This document shows positions 43,107 through 51,050 of a stretch of 64,000 bases of DNA, in pieces. Where the stretch lies: positions 186,001 to 250,000 of the forward strand of contig NZ_JAJKLK010000022.1 in the NCBI RefSeq assembly GCF_020982545.1. The letters are read 5' to 3'. Made by a program: the position numbers and the translations under genes. Every line of letters begins with the position of its first letter. The stretch's first letter is position 1. Below the pieces are notes generated by a model. The model worked only from the letters and a program-made list of their open reading frames with translations, searched no databases and was not told the origin of the DNA. Source of the stretch: Streptomyces sp. MNU76 (GTDB taxonomy: Bacteria > Actinomycetota > Actinomycetes > Streptomycetales > Streptomycetaceae).

Positions 43107-43883
43107 TCACCATTCGGGATATGCGAGACCCGGGCAATTGAGCCCCTCGTACTGGGCCAGTTCGGATGGCCAACCACCGCTGGAGCGAGGATAGGTGAGA
43201 TCTTCCTCGGAAGCCTTACGGAACTCTCCCTCGCCGTTGGCTCGGTAGACCGTCTTCTTCCCTGTGTAGAGCTCCTTCTTCGTTGAAGAATCCCACTCGG
43301 AATTCAGGGTCACGAATACCAGTTCCGCTTGGTTGTTGCGCTCCTGGCAAGTGATACCCGTCGAATTTCCCAAAGTTCCATGGTTGAACCAGTAGTCATC
43401 GCCCATGCCACGAAGAGAGCGGAACTTTCCATCTCGGTACTCGAAGTGCCAGATGAGAATGGCTGTGCCTCCGGACAGGCCAGTCACGAAGAGGTCGTCT
43501 TGACCATCGTTGTTGACATCGCTGACACCCAGCCAGTTGGGATTCGTGAGAGTGCCATCTTGGACCAACTGCTGACTGTGCTTCTTGCCGTTGCCGAACT
43601 CAATGTCAACTTGGATCGCATTCTCTTCAAGCATCTTGTCGACTGCAACGAGCTTTGCCTTGTCTTGCTTGCCGTCTCCGTCGAAGTCCCCGTTGCGATC
43701 ACCAAGCGACCCACATGACTGATCGGTACAGGAAGCGCTACTCGGCTCACCACTCTGAGCCGAGGAATCGTCATCCCTCGTGTTAGTGGAATCTGACGAA
43801 AAGAAAACCAAGATGGATAGCGTAACGACAGAGGTTACAACACATAGGGAGACCACCAGAGCAACCAACCGATTCCTCGTCAT
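43107..43883 (-). CDS. Anchored protein with FG-GAP/VCBS-like repeats
   Basis: A 258-residue protein with an N-terminal signal anchor (LVALVVSLCVVTSVVTLSIL), a Ser/Asp linker with a C-x4-C pair, and an outside domain containing two DxDxDG calcium-binding loops of FG-GAP type: DFDGDGKQDKAKLV and DVNNDGQDDLFV. Secreted repeat proteins of this sort bind ligands or cell surfaces. It follows the next gene by 12 bases, as the second gene of a leftward pair. Confidence 0.7.
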   Translation of the reverse strand: MTRNRLVALVVSLCVVTSVVTLSILVFFSSDSTNTRDDDSSAQSGEPSSASCTDQSCGSLGDRNGDFDGDGKQDKAKLVAVDKMLEENAIQVDIEFGNGKKHSQQLVQDGTLTNPNWLGVSDVNNDGQDDLFVTGLSGGTAILIWHFEYRDGKFRSLRGMGDDYWFNHGTLGNSTGITCQERNNQAELVFVTLNSEWDSSTKKELYTGKKTVYRANGEGEFRKASEEDLTYPRSSGGWPSELAQYEGLNCPGLAYPEW

Positions 43884-43895
43884 GAAGTCTCCCGA

Positions 43896-45410
43896 TTAAT
43901 CAGGGATTGCGTATTTGCCTGACTTGGGATCGACCCGCACCCACTCTCGATGGAATTGATCATTCTCATCGAGCCAGTCAGCCATTCCGTAGACTCTCCC
44001 CCAGCCGCGATGTGCTGTATTCGAATTACCTGACGGTAGAGCCGTAAGAGAAAATGGCGTAGAAGTGTTCTCGAGATCTCGATTCTTCCCGCTAGCGTCA
44101 ATATCCTGATATATCGATCCTCCCGATGTGGCGACGAACAGCCGAAGGGTGAATTCGCAAAAGTATTGTTGTGAGAAGAATCCGAGACTAAGTGTTTCCT
44201 TTTCTCCAGGTTCAAGCGTAATAGGATGAGAATTGAAGAAACTTTCGCCAGTGCCTCGAGGTTCACTACTTGTGTCCTGGGGAATGGGGTCACCCTCGTC
44301 AAGGTTGAATCCAATGCTGAGATTATCAGGTGACCCTTGGCTAAAAGGGCTGAAATACGTGCCGCCAAGGGGCGGTCCGCACTCCTTGATAACCTTCATA
44401 TTTGTGATGCGAACCTCTTCTTGAAGATTGCCGCTTAGCGTGATGGTCGCAATGGGGCTAAAATCCTGCGAGTCGACGGGCACCGCTTCATTTTCTTTAA
44501 ACCAGGATGAGTACCCGGCGGTTTGAGAGTAGACGTTCGTATTGAACTGAGCGAGTTCCTCGTCGCTCATGTCAAGTTTTTCTGCGAGCGCGAAAGATCC
44601 TACGGGTGCCGGAACGATATCCGAGATGCCGACCACGGCTACAGGCAACGATGAGGCATCAGCCGGCTGTGCAACAGGGTCAACCTTGGGAGGCTTATCG
44701 CCATCGCTACTGATCCACTTGTACCCGCCGACTGTCGCGGCGACGGTCAGTGCCATGGCGCTAAGAATTGAGAGAAACACAGTGCGGGGGTTGACTGGTT
44801 GCGGCCGCTTACGATCGTTGGAGCCTCCAGGGGGTTGCGTGCGATCGCGGGCCAATGCGAACTCGGACGAGCCGCTGTCAGGGCGATCGTCTACCGACGC
44901 AGATGAAGTCGAACTTGGAGGACCTTTCTCCTCATCCCCGGACTGAATGCTATCTGGGTCAATGCCGATGGCCTGCAGTTGCTTGCGCAGGATTGACTCG
45001 ATTGCGGCCAGCGCGGCGTTGAAGTCTCGCTTAACTGTGGAGACGGAATTTCCCCGTCGACCGGGGAAGTGACGCTCACGCTCCTCGGAAAGACCTCGCT
45101 GCCTGTCCTCGAGATTGGTATACCGCCACTTATTCGGATCCAGTAGATTGAATGACCAGCGGGCGCTCTCCTTTACTCGATCCGTTTCTGCGAGTCCAGA
45201 GGTCAATTCTTTTAGCTGTTCTGTGACCTTCCCCCGGACTGCGGTAACAGTATCATTCTTATTAATTTTCCAAAGCTCACATAGTGCAGGCCCAGGACGC
45301 TCGTATAGATCCGGCTGCCATACGCCAGCATTCTGACTGAGTCCCTGCAGTTTCGTATTAAGCGGCGACCTCCCGGCTTCAGTTCTCTCGCTGTACTCTT
45401 CGCTAGTCAT
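43896..45410 (-). CDS. Large single-span membrane protein
   Basis: A 504-residue protein. A helical cytoplasmic N-terminal half (~205 residues, with no known domain), one span near residues 210-230 (TVFLSILSAMALTVAATVGG), then an outside domain of ~270 residues with beta pattern and two to three cysteines. ATG 45410 is chosen because GAGGAGG lies directly upstream; an open start at 45473 is unlikely. It forms a leftward pair with the FG-GAP protein and is divergent from the repeat protein. Perhaps a surface sensor or entry-exclusion-like protein. Confidence 0.65.
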   Translation of the reverse strand: MTSEEYSERTEAGRSPLNTKLQGLSQNAGVWQPDLYERPGPALCELWKINKNDTVTAVRGKVTEQLKELTSGLAETDRVKESARWSFNLLDPNKWRYTNLEDRQRGLSEERERHFPGRRGNSVSTVKRDFNAALAAIESILRKQLQAIGIDPDSIQSGDEEKGPPSSTSSASVDDRPDSGSSEFALARDRTQPPGGSNDRKRPQPVNPRTVFLSILSAMALTVAATVGGYKWISSDGDKPPKVDPVAQPADASSLPVAVVGISDIVPAPVGSFALAEKLDMSDEELAQFNTNVYSQTAGYSSWFKENEAVPVDSQDFSPIATITLSGNLQEEVRITNMKVIKECGPPLGGTYFSPFSQGSPDNLSIGFNLDEGDPIPQDTSSEPRGTGESFFNSHPITLEPGEKETLSLGFFSQQYFCEFTLRLFVATSGGSIYQDIDASGKNRDLENTSTPFSLTALPSGNSNTAHRGWGRVYGMADWLDENDQFHREWVRVDPKSGKYAIPD

Positions 45411-45480
45411 GCCCCTCCTCATGAATAGACCGAGAGTAGCGCTTTGCTGGTCTGTAGGGGGCGATTTTGTCAATGTCGCC

Positions 45481-45529
45481 GTTGATCATTTATGCACCAT
45501 TTGTTATAATTAGGGCATAAATGATCAAC
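45481..45529. promoter_or_regulatory. 15-base-arm palindrome overlapping a -10 box and start codon
   Basis: GTTGATCATTTATGC at 45481-45495 and its exact complement at 45515-45529 enclose 19 bases that include TATAAT at 45505-45510. The rightward gene begins with ATG 45521, inside the right arm and 11 bases after the TATAAT, so its mRNA should be leaderless. The palindrome can bind a dimeric repressor and block this promoter; it sits also near the divergent start at 45410. Confidence 0.75.
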
Positions 45530-45994
45530 CAGGAAAATCCTCACCATTACGATCTAACTGAGAGCGGAAGACGTTCGCTTTCTGGTGAGGGTGTCCCGGA
45601 AGAGGCGTCTCGAGAAGACCCTGGTCCTCCTGCCTCTGCTCTTCACTACGCAGGCATTCCACTTGATGATCCCAATTACATCGGGAGTTCAGCTGGCCAA
45701 GGTGAAGTCTCGCCAGAGGCGGAACCAGAGGACGCGTCTTTAGAAGCCAGCGAGGAGCCACGTCGCTCTACTAGGCAGCGCCGTCCATACCCACATGAGG
45801 CGTTACCGGCGTCTCGAGAAGACCCTGGTCCTCCTGCCTCTGCTCTTCACTACGCAGGCATTCCACTTGATGATCCCAATTACATCGGGAGTTCTCAGTC
45901 CGATGACAAGCATCAGCCCGAGACAGGATCGAAGTCTCCTGATGCGAGAGACAAGGGTTCACTGGACTCTGAGTCACCCAAATCCGAGTTTTGA
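45521..45994 (+). CDS. Acidic protein with two identical 29-residue repeats
   Basis: A 157-residue, Pro/Ser/Glu-rich protein without membrane spans. Two copies of a unit (ASREDPGPPASALHYAGIPL then DDPNYIGSS) lie at residues 29-57 and 97-125, identical in DNA (87 bp). The sequence between is polar. No domain recognised. The sharply conserved hydrophobic LHYAGIPLDDPNYIGS within a disordered protein suggests a binding motif or a repeated peptide cassette. Leaderless transcript expected; a terminator follows at 46001. Confidence 0.7.
   Translation: MINQENPHHYDLTESGRRSLSGEGVPEEASREDPGPPASALHYAGIPLDDPNYIGSSAGQGEVSPEAEPEDASLEASEEPRRSTRQRRPYPHEALPASREDPGPPASALHYAGIPLDDPNYIGSSQSDDKHQPETGSKSPDARDKGSLDSESPKSEF
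45604..45894 (+). repeat. Two exact 87-bp direct repeats
   Basis: Bases 45604-45690 and 45808-45894 are identical over 87 bases, 204 bases apart and in the same reading frame. Synonymous differences are absent, so the copy is recent or kept identical by recombination. Both lie inside the acidic-protein gene. Confidence 0.95.
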
Positions 45995-46000
45995 CTACTC

Positions 46001-46028
46001 ACCCGCTGGCCCGCTGACCAGCGGGTTT
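46001..46028. terminator. Terminator after the repeat protein
   Basis: ACCCGCTGG-N8-CCAGCGGGT followed by TTT, six bases after the stop of the repeat-protein gene; an outer CTACTCA/TGAGTAG pair extends the stem. Confidence 0.85.
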
Positions 46029-46196
46029 CCGTATGAGTAGCCGTTTGAGTAGTCATCCAGTGGTCAAAACGGCCCTTTTCTTTGACCGCCTCTAGTGGCC
46101 TCTGCCAATGTCATCTCATCGCCACAGAGCGATGTCTCAAGGGCCAGAAACTGGCCTCCAGTTGACGCCCCAGCAGTGGAAGGAGCTCGGGGGGAA

Positions 46197-46231
46197 GTGC
46201 GCCCTACGCCAGCAAACCAAGAAGGGCGCAC
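46197..46231. terminator. Possible terminator or attenuator hairpin
   Basis: GTGCGCCCT-N17-AGGGCGCAC, perfect 9-base arms, in the gap between the repeat-protein unit and the cluster of tiny genes. Without a T-run; it might act as a leader structure for the cluster. Confidence 0.4.
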
Positions 46232-46246
46232 TCCCAAACAGTCGGA

Positions 46247-46468
46247 GTGATTTGTCGCCCGTCTCCAAAGGAGCATGCGACTCTCGAAAGGCGACAGGTG
46301 GAGTTCCTCACCGCGTCTGTTGTCGTCGCAGCGTGGTTGGCCGTACGGAACCGTCCGTGGTGGCGAGCCCTTATGAGCCAGCTTACGGCAGCGCTGTTAG
46401 TGGCGCTGCAGGAATTGCTGCGGCAGTGGCTGAAGGCAGTCGAGAGGAGGCTCCGCAAGGACACGTGA
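46247..46468 (+). CDS. Small amphipathic/membrane protein (uncertain)
   Basis: Up to 73 residues from GTG 46247; GTG 46298 would give 56 residues beginning VEFLTASVVVAAWLAV, a hydrophobic span followed by an amphipathic helix ending VERRLRKDT. It fits the style of the tiny membrane-protein genes downstream, but an overlapping frame also competes, so the gene is not certain. Confidence 0.4.
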   Translation: MICRPSPKEHATLERRQVEFLTASVVVAAWLAVRNRPWWRALMSQLTAALLVALQELLRQWLKAVERRLRKDT

Positions 46469-46549
46469 AAGAGGGGCGGCCACGCTCATGTGGGTGTGGC
46501 CGCTCTCCGAAACCAACATCAAACCGAAATTTTTGGAAGGAGCCCTACC

Positions 46550-46831
46550 TTGGGTGAACTCATGCGCAGGCCGGCGGGCATGCCGGTCTCCCGACAAGTA
46601 CGGAACGAGCTCCGGCAGGTGGCCGGAGAGCTCCACGTCGAGCAGATGCGCACACGGGCCATCTCAACCGTGGCCGAGCACGCGATGGGAGAGGTCGCTC
46701 TCCTCAAGCGCACGCAAATGGACCTTGAGAAGGCCTGCCCCGACGCCGCCGAGGCCCTGGCTCTCATCGCCAACACGGCGGCCGGTGCCATCGCGAAGCA
46801 GGTTCACCGCTTCGGTAACGACCTGGCCTGA
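46550..46831 (+). CDS. Small helical protein of the transfer cluster
   Basis: A 93-residue helical protein from TTG 46550, chosen because AAGGAG lies 8 bases before it. It has no membrane span; the middle is an alternating charged helix (VEQMRTRAISTVAEHAMGEV) and the end KQVHRFGNDLA. First of a row of closely packed small genes that lead to the conjugation ATPase. Confidence 0.65.
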   Translation: MGELMRRPAGMPVSRQVRNELRQVAGELHVEQMRTRAISTVAEHAMGEVALLKRTQMDLEKACPDAAEALALIANTAAGAIAKQVHRFGNDLA

Positions 46832-46834
46832 CAG

Positions 46835-47026
46835 ATGTCCACCTTCATCGGGCTGTGCCTGGTGCTGCTGGGTGTCGGTCTGGATCGTGTCTGGCTCTAC
46901 ATCCGAGAGCTCGACCGCCAGACCTACATCCAGCTCATCGAGGCGGAAGCCAAGCAAGAGATCAACGCCCAAGTACGCGAAGCCGAACGGCGGATGCGCC
47001 GAGCGGCGTTCCGGAGGAGCACGTGA
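46835..47026 (+). CDS. Tiny membrane protein
   Basis: A 63-residue protein: one span (MSTFIGLCLVLLGVGLDRV) then a long charged helix. It begins 3 bases after the previous stop and its TGA overlaps the next GTG. Resembles the small hydrophobic spread proteins of actinomycete plasmids by size and layout only. Confidence 0.6.
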   Translation: MSTFIGLCLVLLGVGLDRVWLYIRELDRQTYIQLIEAEAKQEINAQVREAERRMRRAAFRRST

Positions 47027-47178
47027 GCGGTCTGGAAATCGTGGCGGTCATCGCGGTCGCCTACGTCATTGGCCGCATCCGGCAGTGGCAGAAGAACCGC
47101 GACGCCATCAAGACGGCGGAGGGGATTAAGCACATCACCGAGGCCATACGCAACCACAAGGAAGGTAACGACAAGTGA
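47023..47178 (+). CDS. Tiny membrane protein
   Basis: A 51-residue protein from GTG 47023 (GTGA overlap with the previous gene): a short span (IVAVIAVAYVIGRI) and a basic/acidic tail. Its stop overlaps the next start. Confidence 0.55.
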   Translation: MSGLEIVAVIAVAYVIGRIRQWQKNRDAIKTAEGIKHITEAIRNHKEGNDK

Positions 47179-47369
47179 TGCACACCAGTGAACTCCGCGC
47201 CGTGCGGAGTTGGCTCAACGAGTCCCGTTGGCGACTGCTGGACGGCTTCATCACCGTCAACGACGCCATCAAGGAGCACGAGGCAAAGGCCAAGCGTGAA
47301 CTCGCGGCCACCCTTCGGGCCATGGACGAGTTCGCCGCACCGAAGTCCCACGAGGACTACCGGCCGTGA
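47178..47369 (+). CDS. Tiny helical protein
   Basis: A 63-residue helical protein, ATG 47178 overlapping the previous stop (GTG 47175 also open). No span; WLNESRWRLLDGFITVNDAI then a charged helix. Next gene overlaps by 4 bases. Confidence 0.55.
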   Translation: MHTSELRAVRSWLNESRWRLLDGFITVNDAIKEHEAKAKRELAATLRAMDEFAAPKSHEDYRP

Positions 47370-47551
47370 ACAACGGTCTTGAGGAAATTGTCCAGAGGGC
47401 ACTTCGCTCTCTGGCCCTACTCCTTGCTCTGGCTTTCGGGGCGAGGCTCCTGTGGGAGCTCCTCGTACCCCTAATTCCGATCATGGTCTCGCTGGTCCTG
47501 CTGAGCGGGATCGGTGGAGCGGTGCTCCACTGGCGCGGCCGGCGTTGGTAG
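47366..47551 (+). CDS. Tiny membrane protein
   Basis: A 61-residue protein from GTG 47366 (GTGA overlap): two hydrophobic spans separated by a short loop (LALLLALAFGARLL and PIMVSLVLLSGIGG), basic C-terminus HWRGRRW. Last of the chain before a terminator. Confidence 0.6.
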   Translation: MNNGLEEIVQRALRSLALLLALAFGARLLWELLVPLIPIMVSLVLLSGIGGAVLHWRGRRW

Positions 47552-47655
47552 GACCATGGCTCGCTATCCGGGCGAGTCGTGGTCCCTCGTTGACCATTCC
47601 ACAACGAGAAATCTCGTTGCAGCTCGGCGTACCAGAAACGCGGGTTCATCAGAGA

Positions 47656-47681
47656 GGCACAGGCGTTTCTTCGCCTGTGCC
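47656..47681. terminator. Terminator of the small-gene chain
   Basis: GGCACAGGCG-TTTCTT-CGCCTGTGCC, 10-base perfect arms, between the tiny genes and the methyltransferase gene. A second 7-base hairpin (CAACGAG-AAAT-CTCGTTG) stands about 40 bases earlier. Confidence 0.85.
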
Positions 47682-47802
47682 TTCGTGCGATCTTTCGCCC
47701 GAACCAACATCTTTTCAACTAAGGCTATTTCTGTATAGCTAAGAGTGTGCCCAGATGCAAAAAGTGCATCGGGACACCAAAGAAAGGAGGGAAAGCAAGA
47801 AC

Positions 47803-48408
47803 GTGACAAACCATCAAGTAAAGGAGGAGGGTCGGTCGCCGGACGTACCTCGCCGGTTCCGGACCATCCTGGCGGATCCCCCTTGGGAGACACACCAGCA
47901 GGGCGCCAAGGGTGCCGGGATGCACTACCGGCTCATGAGCCTGGAGCGCATCAAGGAGATGCCAGTCTACGAACTGGCGGAACAAAACGCCCATTTGTGG
48001 CTCTGGACCACAAACGCCACACTGCGCGACGGCTTCGACGTCGCCGAGGCGTGGGGCTTCACGGTGAGGTCCCCGCTCCACTGGGTCAAGTTCCGGCTGG
48101 GGCTTGGTACGTACCTTCGCAACAGCACGGAGACGCTGCTGTTCGCCACCAGGGGCAACGCACCGGTCAGGTTCCGGAGCCAACCGACATGGATCAATGC
48201 GCCGGTACAGGAGCACTCGCGCAAGCCCGACGAGCAGTATGCCGTGATCGAGCGCATCTCAGCCGGCCCGTACCTGGAGCTGTTCGCACGGCGTCGTCCG
48301 CCGAGCAACCGGGACTGGTTCGTCTGGGGCAACGAGATCGACTCGGACATCGTCGTTCCCGGCTACCCGGTGCCGAAGCTACGGCACCACAGGCGCCAAG
48401 AGAAGTAA
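47803..48408 (+). CDS. MT-A70-family adenine N6-methyltransferase
   Basis: A 201-residue methyltransferase with the DPPW catalytic motif (ADPPWE, residue ~25), a W-L-W segment, and the SAM-binding GVSP-like NSTETLLFATRGN region typical of MT-A70 proteins on actinobacterial mobile elements. It methylates adenine, perhaps to protect the element from host restriction or to time replication. GTG 47803 is chosen because AAAGGAGGG lies upstream; the frame is open to 47755. Confidence 0.88.
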   Translation: MTNHQVKEEGRSPDVPRRFRTILADPPWETHQQGAKGAGMHYRLMSLERIKEMPVYELAEQNAHLWLWTTNATLRDGFDVAEAWGFTVRSPLHWVKFRLGLGTYLRNSTETLLFATRGNAPVRFRSQPTWINAPVQEHSRKPDEQYAVIERISAGPYLELFARRRPPSNRDWFVWGNEIDSDIVVPGYPVPKLRHHRRQEK

Positions 48409-48422
48409 CAGAAGGGAGATAT

Positions 48423-48626
48423 ATGGCAAAACGAAGCAAACGAAGTCCCAAGCCCGAGCGCCGGTTCGTGGTGCGGGGCATCCAGCGCACAGAGGTTGAC
48501 CTACGCAAACTCGGTCGGGCTCTCATCGCACTGGCTCAGGCCGAGGTCGAGAAGCAAGCCACCGAAGCCCACCAGAGCGACAAGGAGGCCGAGGGAAAGG
48601 TTCAGCATGGCCAACCCCAGGGGTAG
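48423..48626 (+). CDS. Small basic protein
   Basis: A 67-residue Lys/Arg-rich protein (MAKRSKRSPKPERRFVVRGI...) with AAGGGAG before its ATG. Its end overlaps the ATPase gene start by 20 bases. A basic partner of the ATPase or a nucleic-acid binder; no family recognised. Confidence 0.55.
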   Translation: MAKRSKRSPKPERRFVVRGIQRTEVDLRKLGRALIALAQAEVEKQATEAHQSDKEAEGKVQHGQPQG

Positions 48627-50802
48627 CGCGCTGAGGTTCGCGGAGCTTCATCTACCCAGGCCGCTCAGCGAGGCATCTGTGCTGGTGTTGCTGGGCCGTC
48701 TGGCCGCCGAGCGCACAGCATCCCGGCTGGTGTTGGAGGCCCGAAGTGAACGCGGCTCTGTCCGCTACCTGCTGGGCTGTCGCTCGGCAGACCTGCCCCA
48801 ACTACGGCGAACGTTCGTCGACTTCCTACCAGGCTCTCAGCTCGTGCAGTCCGACAACGGACGCCCTCCGGCTCGGCCTCGGGTCGACGTGGCCGGACGC
48901 CTACGGCTTCGCCCGGCAGGGATGCCGCTACGAAGCGACGTCGCCGAGGCTACCTCGCGGGCGTTGCTGTCCGCCTTGACGGCACCGCTCCAGGCCGACG
49001 AGGCCCTGGCGGTGCAGATCATCTTGGGTCCGCGGCGCAGGCCGAGGACCATGGCCAGGGATGTTCCGGACCCCGGAGCTTCCATGGTGCAGAAGCTGGT
49101 CATGGGCGAACTCCCGGCCAGTACCGACACCCGGGCTCGGCTCAAGGAACGCCAGACGCAAGCCGGGTTCGCGGCCACCGTCCGACTCGGTGTAGCCGGA
49201 CCAGACTCGCGCCGGCGCCGAAACCGAATCCTGAGCCTGCTCAGCGCTATCACGGTGGCCCAAGGTGCAGGCGTGATGGTCGACCTCGTCCGCGAGTCGG
49301 CTGACCGTCTCAACGACGTGCGCTTGCCCTGGCTGTGGCCCTTGACGCTTGGTGTCTCCGAGCTGGTCGGCCTGCTCGGCTGGCCCGTCGGTGAGGGAGA
49401 TCTACCCGGCAACCCGCTGCACCCGCGAGTGCTGCGTGCGGCGACTCACGTCCACCGCGGGCCTCGGGTCTTCGCCCGGAGCGCGGCGCCAGGAGATGAC
49501 CGCCTCCTCGGCATTGCTCCCGCGGATCAGACTTTCCACGGCATCGCTTACGGGCCGAGCGGTTCAGGAAAGACCACGGCCTTTCTCCACCTAATCTTGG
49601 CGGATATCGAGGCGGGTCGTCCGGTGGTTGTTCTTGACCCAAAGCAGCAGCTCATTGACGACATCCTGGCGCGAATGCCAGAGCACCGTGTAAACGACGT
49701 GGTCGAGCTCAATGCTGCCGACGAAGCACCGGTTGGCTTCAACCCGCTGGACGTCACCGGCCGCGACCCCGACGTGGTGGTTGACGGCATTTTTTCGGTC
49801 TTCGAGAACGTCTTTGCGGATGGCTGGGGACCGAGAACGGCTGACATTTTCTCGGCCTCCCTGCGCACTTTGGCACGGGGTAGCAACCCGAAGCATCCAG
49901 CTACATTGGTGGATTTGCCGCGCCTGCTGGCTGACGCTAGTTTCCGACGTCAGCTTGTCGGTCGGGTACAGAACGACGTCGGTTTGGCTCAGTTCTGGGC
50001 CTGGTACGAGAGCCAGTCGCCAGCGGCTCAAGCAAACATTGTTGCGGCTCCCATGAACAAACTACGACAATTCCTGCTGCGACCAGCCATGGTCAAGATG
50101 TTGGATCAGCGAGAGGGACGCTTCCGGCTACGCAATATCTTTAGGGATAACAAGGTCTTGCTGGTGCCACTCAACGAGGGTCTAATCGGACCGGGGACAG
50201 CTTCTCTGCTCGGCAGCCTGGTCATTGCTGAGATTTGGCAAGCCACCCAGGAACGAGCCAATGAGCCGTACGCCAGTGAACGACCGGGCACAGTCTATGT
50301 CGACGAGGCCCCTCGTTTTCTGCACCTGCCCATGTCACTGGCTGACGCTTTGGCTGTTTCGCGGTCGTTGTGGGTGGGCTGGTTCTTGGCCGCGCAGTTC
50401 CGCGACCAATTCCCGCCCGCCTTAAGAACCGCTGTCGACGTCAATGCTCGCAGCAAGATTGTCTTTGCCAGCGAGTATGACGACGCTCGGGATATGGCAA
50501 AGCTGGCGCCAGGTCTGGAAGCCGAGGACTTCATGGCCTTGCCGAGATTCCACGCCTACGCCAATCTCGTTGCAGACGGAGCTCCTTCTGGCTGGGCATT
50601 GGTCAAGACTCTGCCGCCACCGCCGGTTACGGCGAATGTTGAGGCAGTGCGGGCAGTAAGCCGAGCCAATTACGCCAGCCCAGCAAAGCCAAAACCTGAG
50701 AACTCGGAAACGGCTAGCTCGGAGAAATCCTCCGCTGCACCACCACCGACACCAGAGGCGCCGACCGCGATTGGGCGAAGGCGGCGGCGAGGTAGTCAAT
50801 GA
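48607..50802 (+). CDS. TraG/VirD4-type conjugation ATPase (HerA/VirB4 superfamily)
   Basis: A 731-residue ATPase. Walker A GPSGSGKTT near residue 316, Walker B TVYVDEAPRF near 563, and the VLDPKQQLIDDIL and QFRDQFPPAL segments are those of type IV coupling proteins that feed DNA to the transfer channel. The first ~300 residues have no membrane span that I can see, unlike classical VirD4. It stands between the methyltransferase and the replication-relaxation protein and is the probable motor for transfer. Confidence 0.88.
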   Translation: MANPRGSALRFAELHLPRPLSEASVLVLLGRLAAERTASRLVLEARSERGSVRYLLGCRSADLPQLRRTFVDFLPGSQLVQSDNGRPPARPRVDVAGRLRLRPAGMPLRSDVAEATSRALLSALTAPLQADEALAVQIILGPRRRPRTMARDVPDPGASMVQKLVMGELPASTDTRARLKERQTQAGFAATVRLGVAGPDSRRRRNRILSLLSAITVAQGAGVMVDLVRESADRLNDVRLPWLWPLTLGVSELVGLLGWPVGEGDLPGNPLHPRVLRAATHVHRGPRVFARSAAPGDDRLLGIAPADQTFHGIAYGPSGSGKTTAFLHLILADIEAGRPVVVLDPKQQLIDDILARMPEHRVNDVVELNAADEAPVGFNPLDVTGRDPDVVVDGIFSVFENVFADGWGPRTADIFSASLRTLARGSNPKHPATLVDLPRLLADASFRRQLVGRVQNDVGLAQFWAWYESQSPAAQANIVAAPMNKLRQFLLRPAMVKMLDQREGRFRLRNIFRDNKVLLVPLNEGLIGPGTASLLGSLVIAEIWQATQERANEPYASERPGTVYVDEAPRFLHLPMSLADALAVSRSLWVGWFLAAQFRDQFPPALRTAVDVNARSKIVFASEYDDARDMAKLAPGLEAEDFMALPRFHAYANLVADGAPSGWALVKTLPPPPVTANVEAVRAVSRANYASPAKPKPENSETASSEKSSAAPPPTPEAPTAIGRRRRRGSQ

Positions 50803-51050
50803 GCGCTCGACCAACGCGCGAGAAGTGTTGGCCAGGCCGTGTCACCGGTGCTGTCTTCGCTACTGGGTTCGCAACGGAGGTAGCTGCGGAGTTTGCCCAG
50901 TTCGGGCGGCTGTTGGGGCGCGAGGCGGGAAGGGACTCACGCGCCTTGGCTGCTCATCTTCACCATCCCGGCTGGCCCCTCGCTACCTCGTCCACATGCA
51001 TGTCAACAAAGCCCAAGATCTCAGCAAGATTTTTGGAAGGGAGGAAGATA

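Noticed and set aside
45604..45894. CRISPR-like repeat
   Set aside because: Only two copies, 87 bp long, in frame within a coding sequence, with no cas genes nearby.
45521..45994. RiPP precursor gene cluster
   Set aside because: The repeated unit could suit a multi-core precursor, but no YcaO, lanthionine synthetase, radical SAM, peptidase or exporter gene is adjacent.
46132..46557. Open frame beginning MSQGPETGLQLTPQQW
   Set aside because: The first 30 residues look coding, but the rest is low-complexity and overlaps better-supported frames; no start signal is visible.
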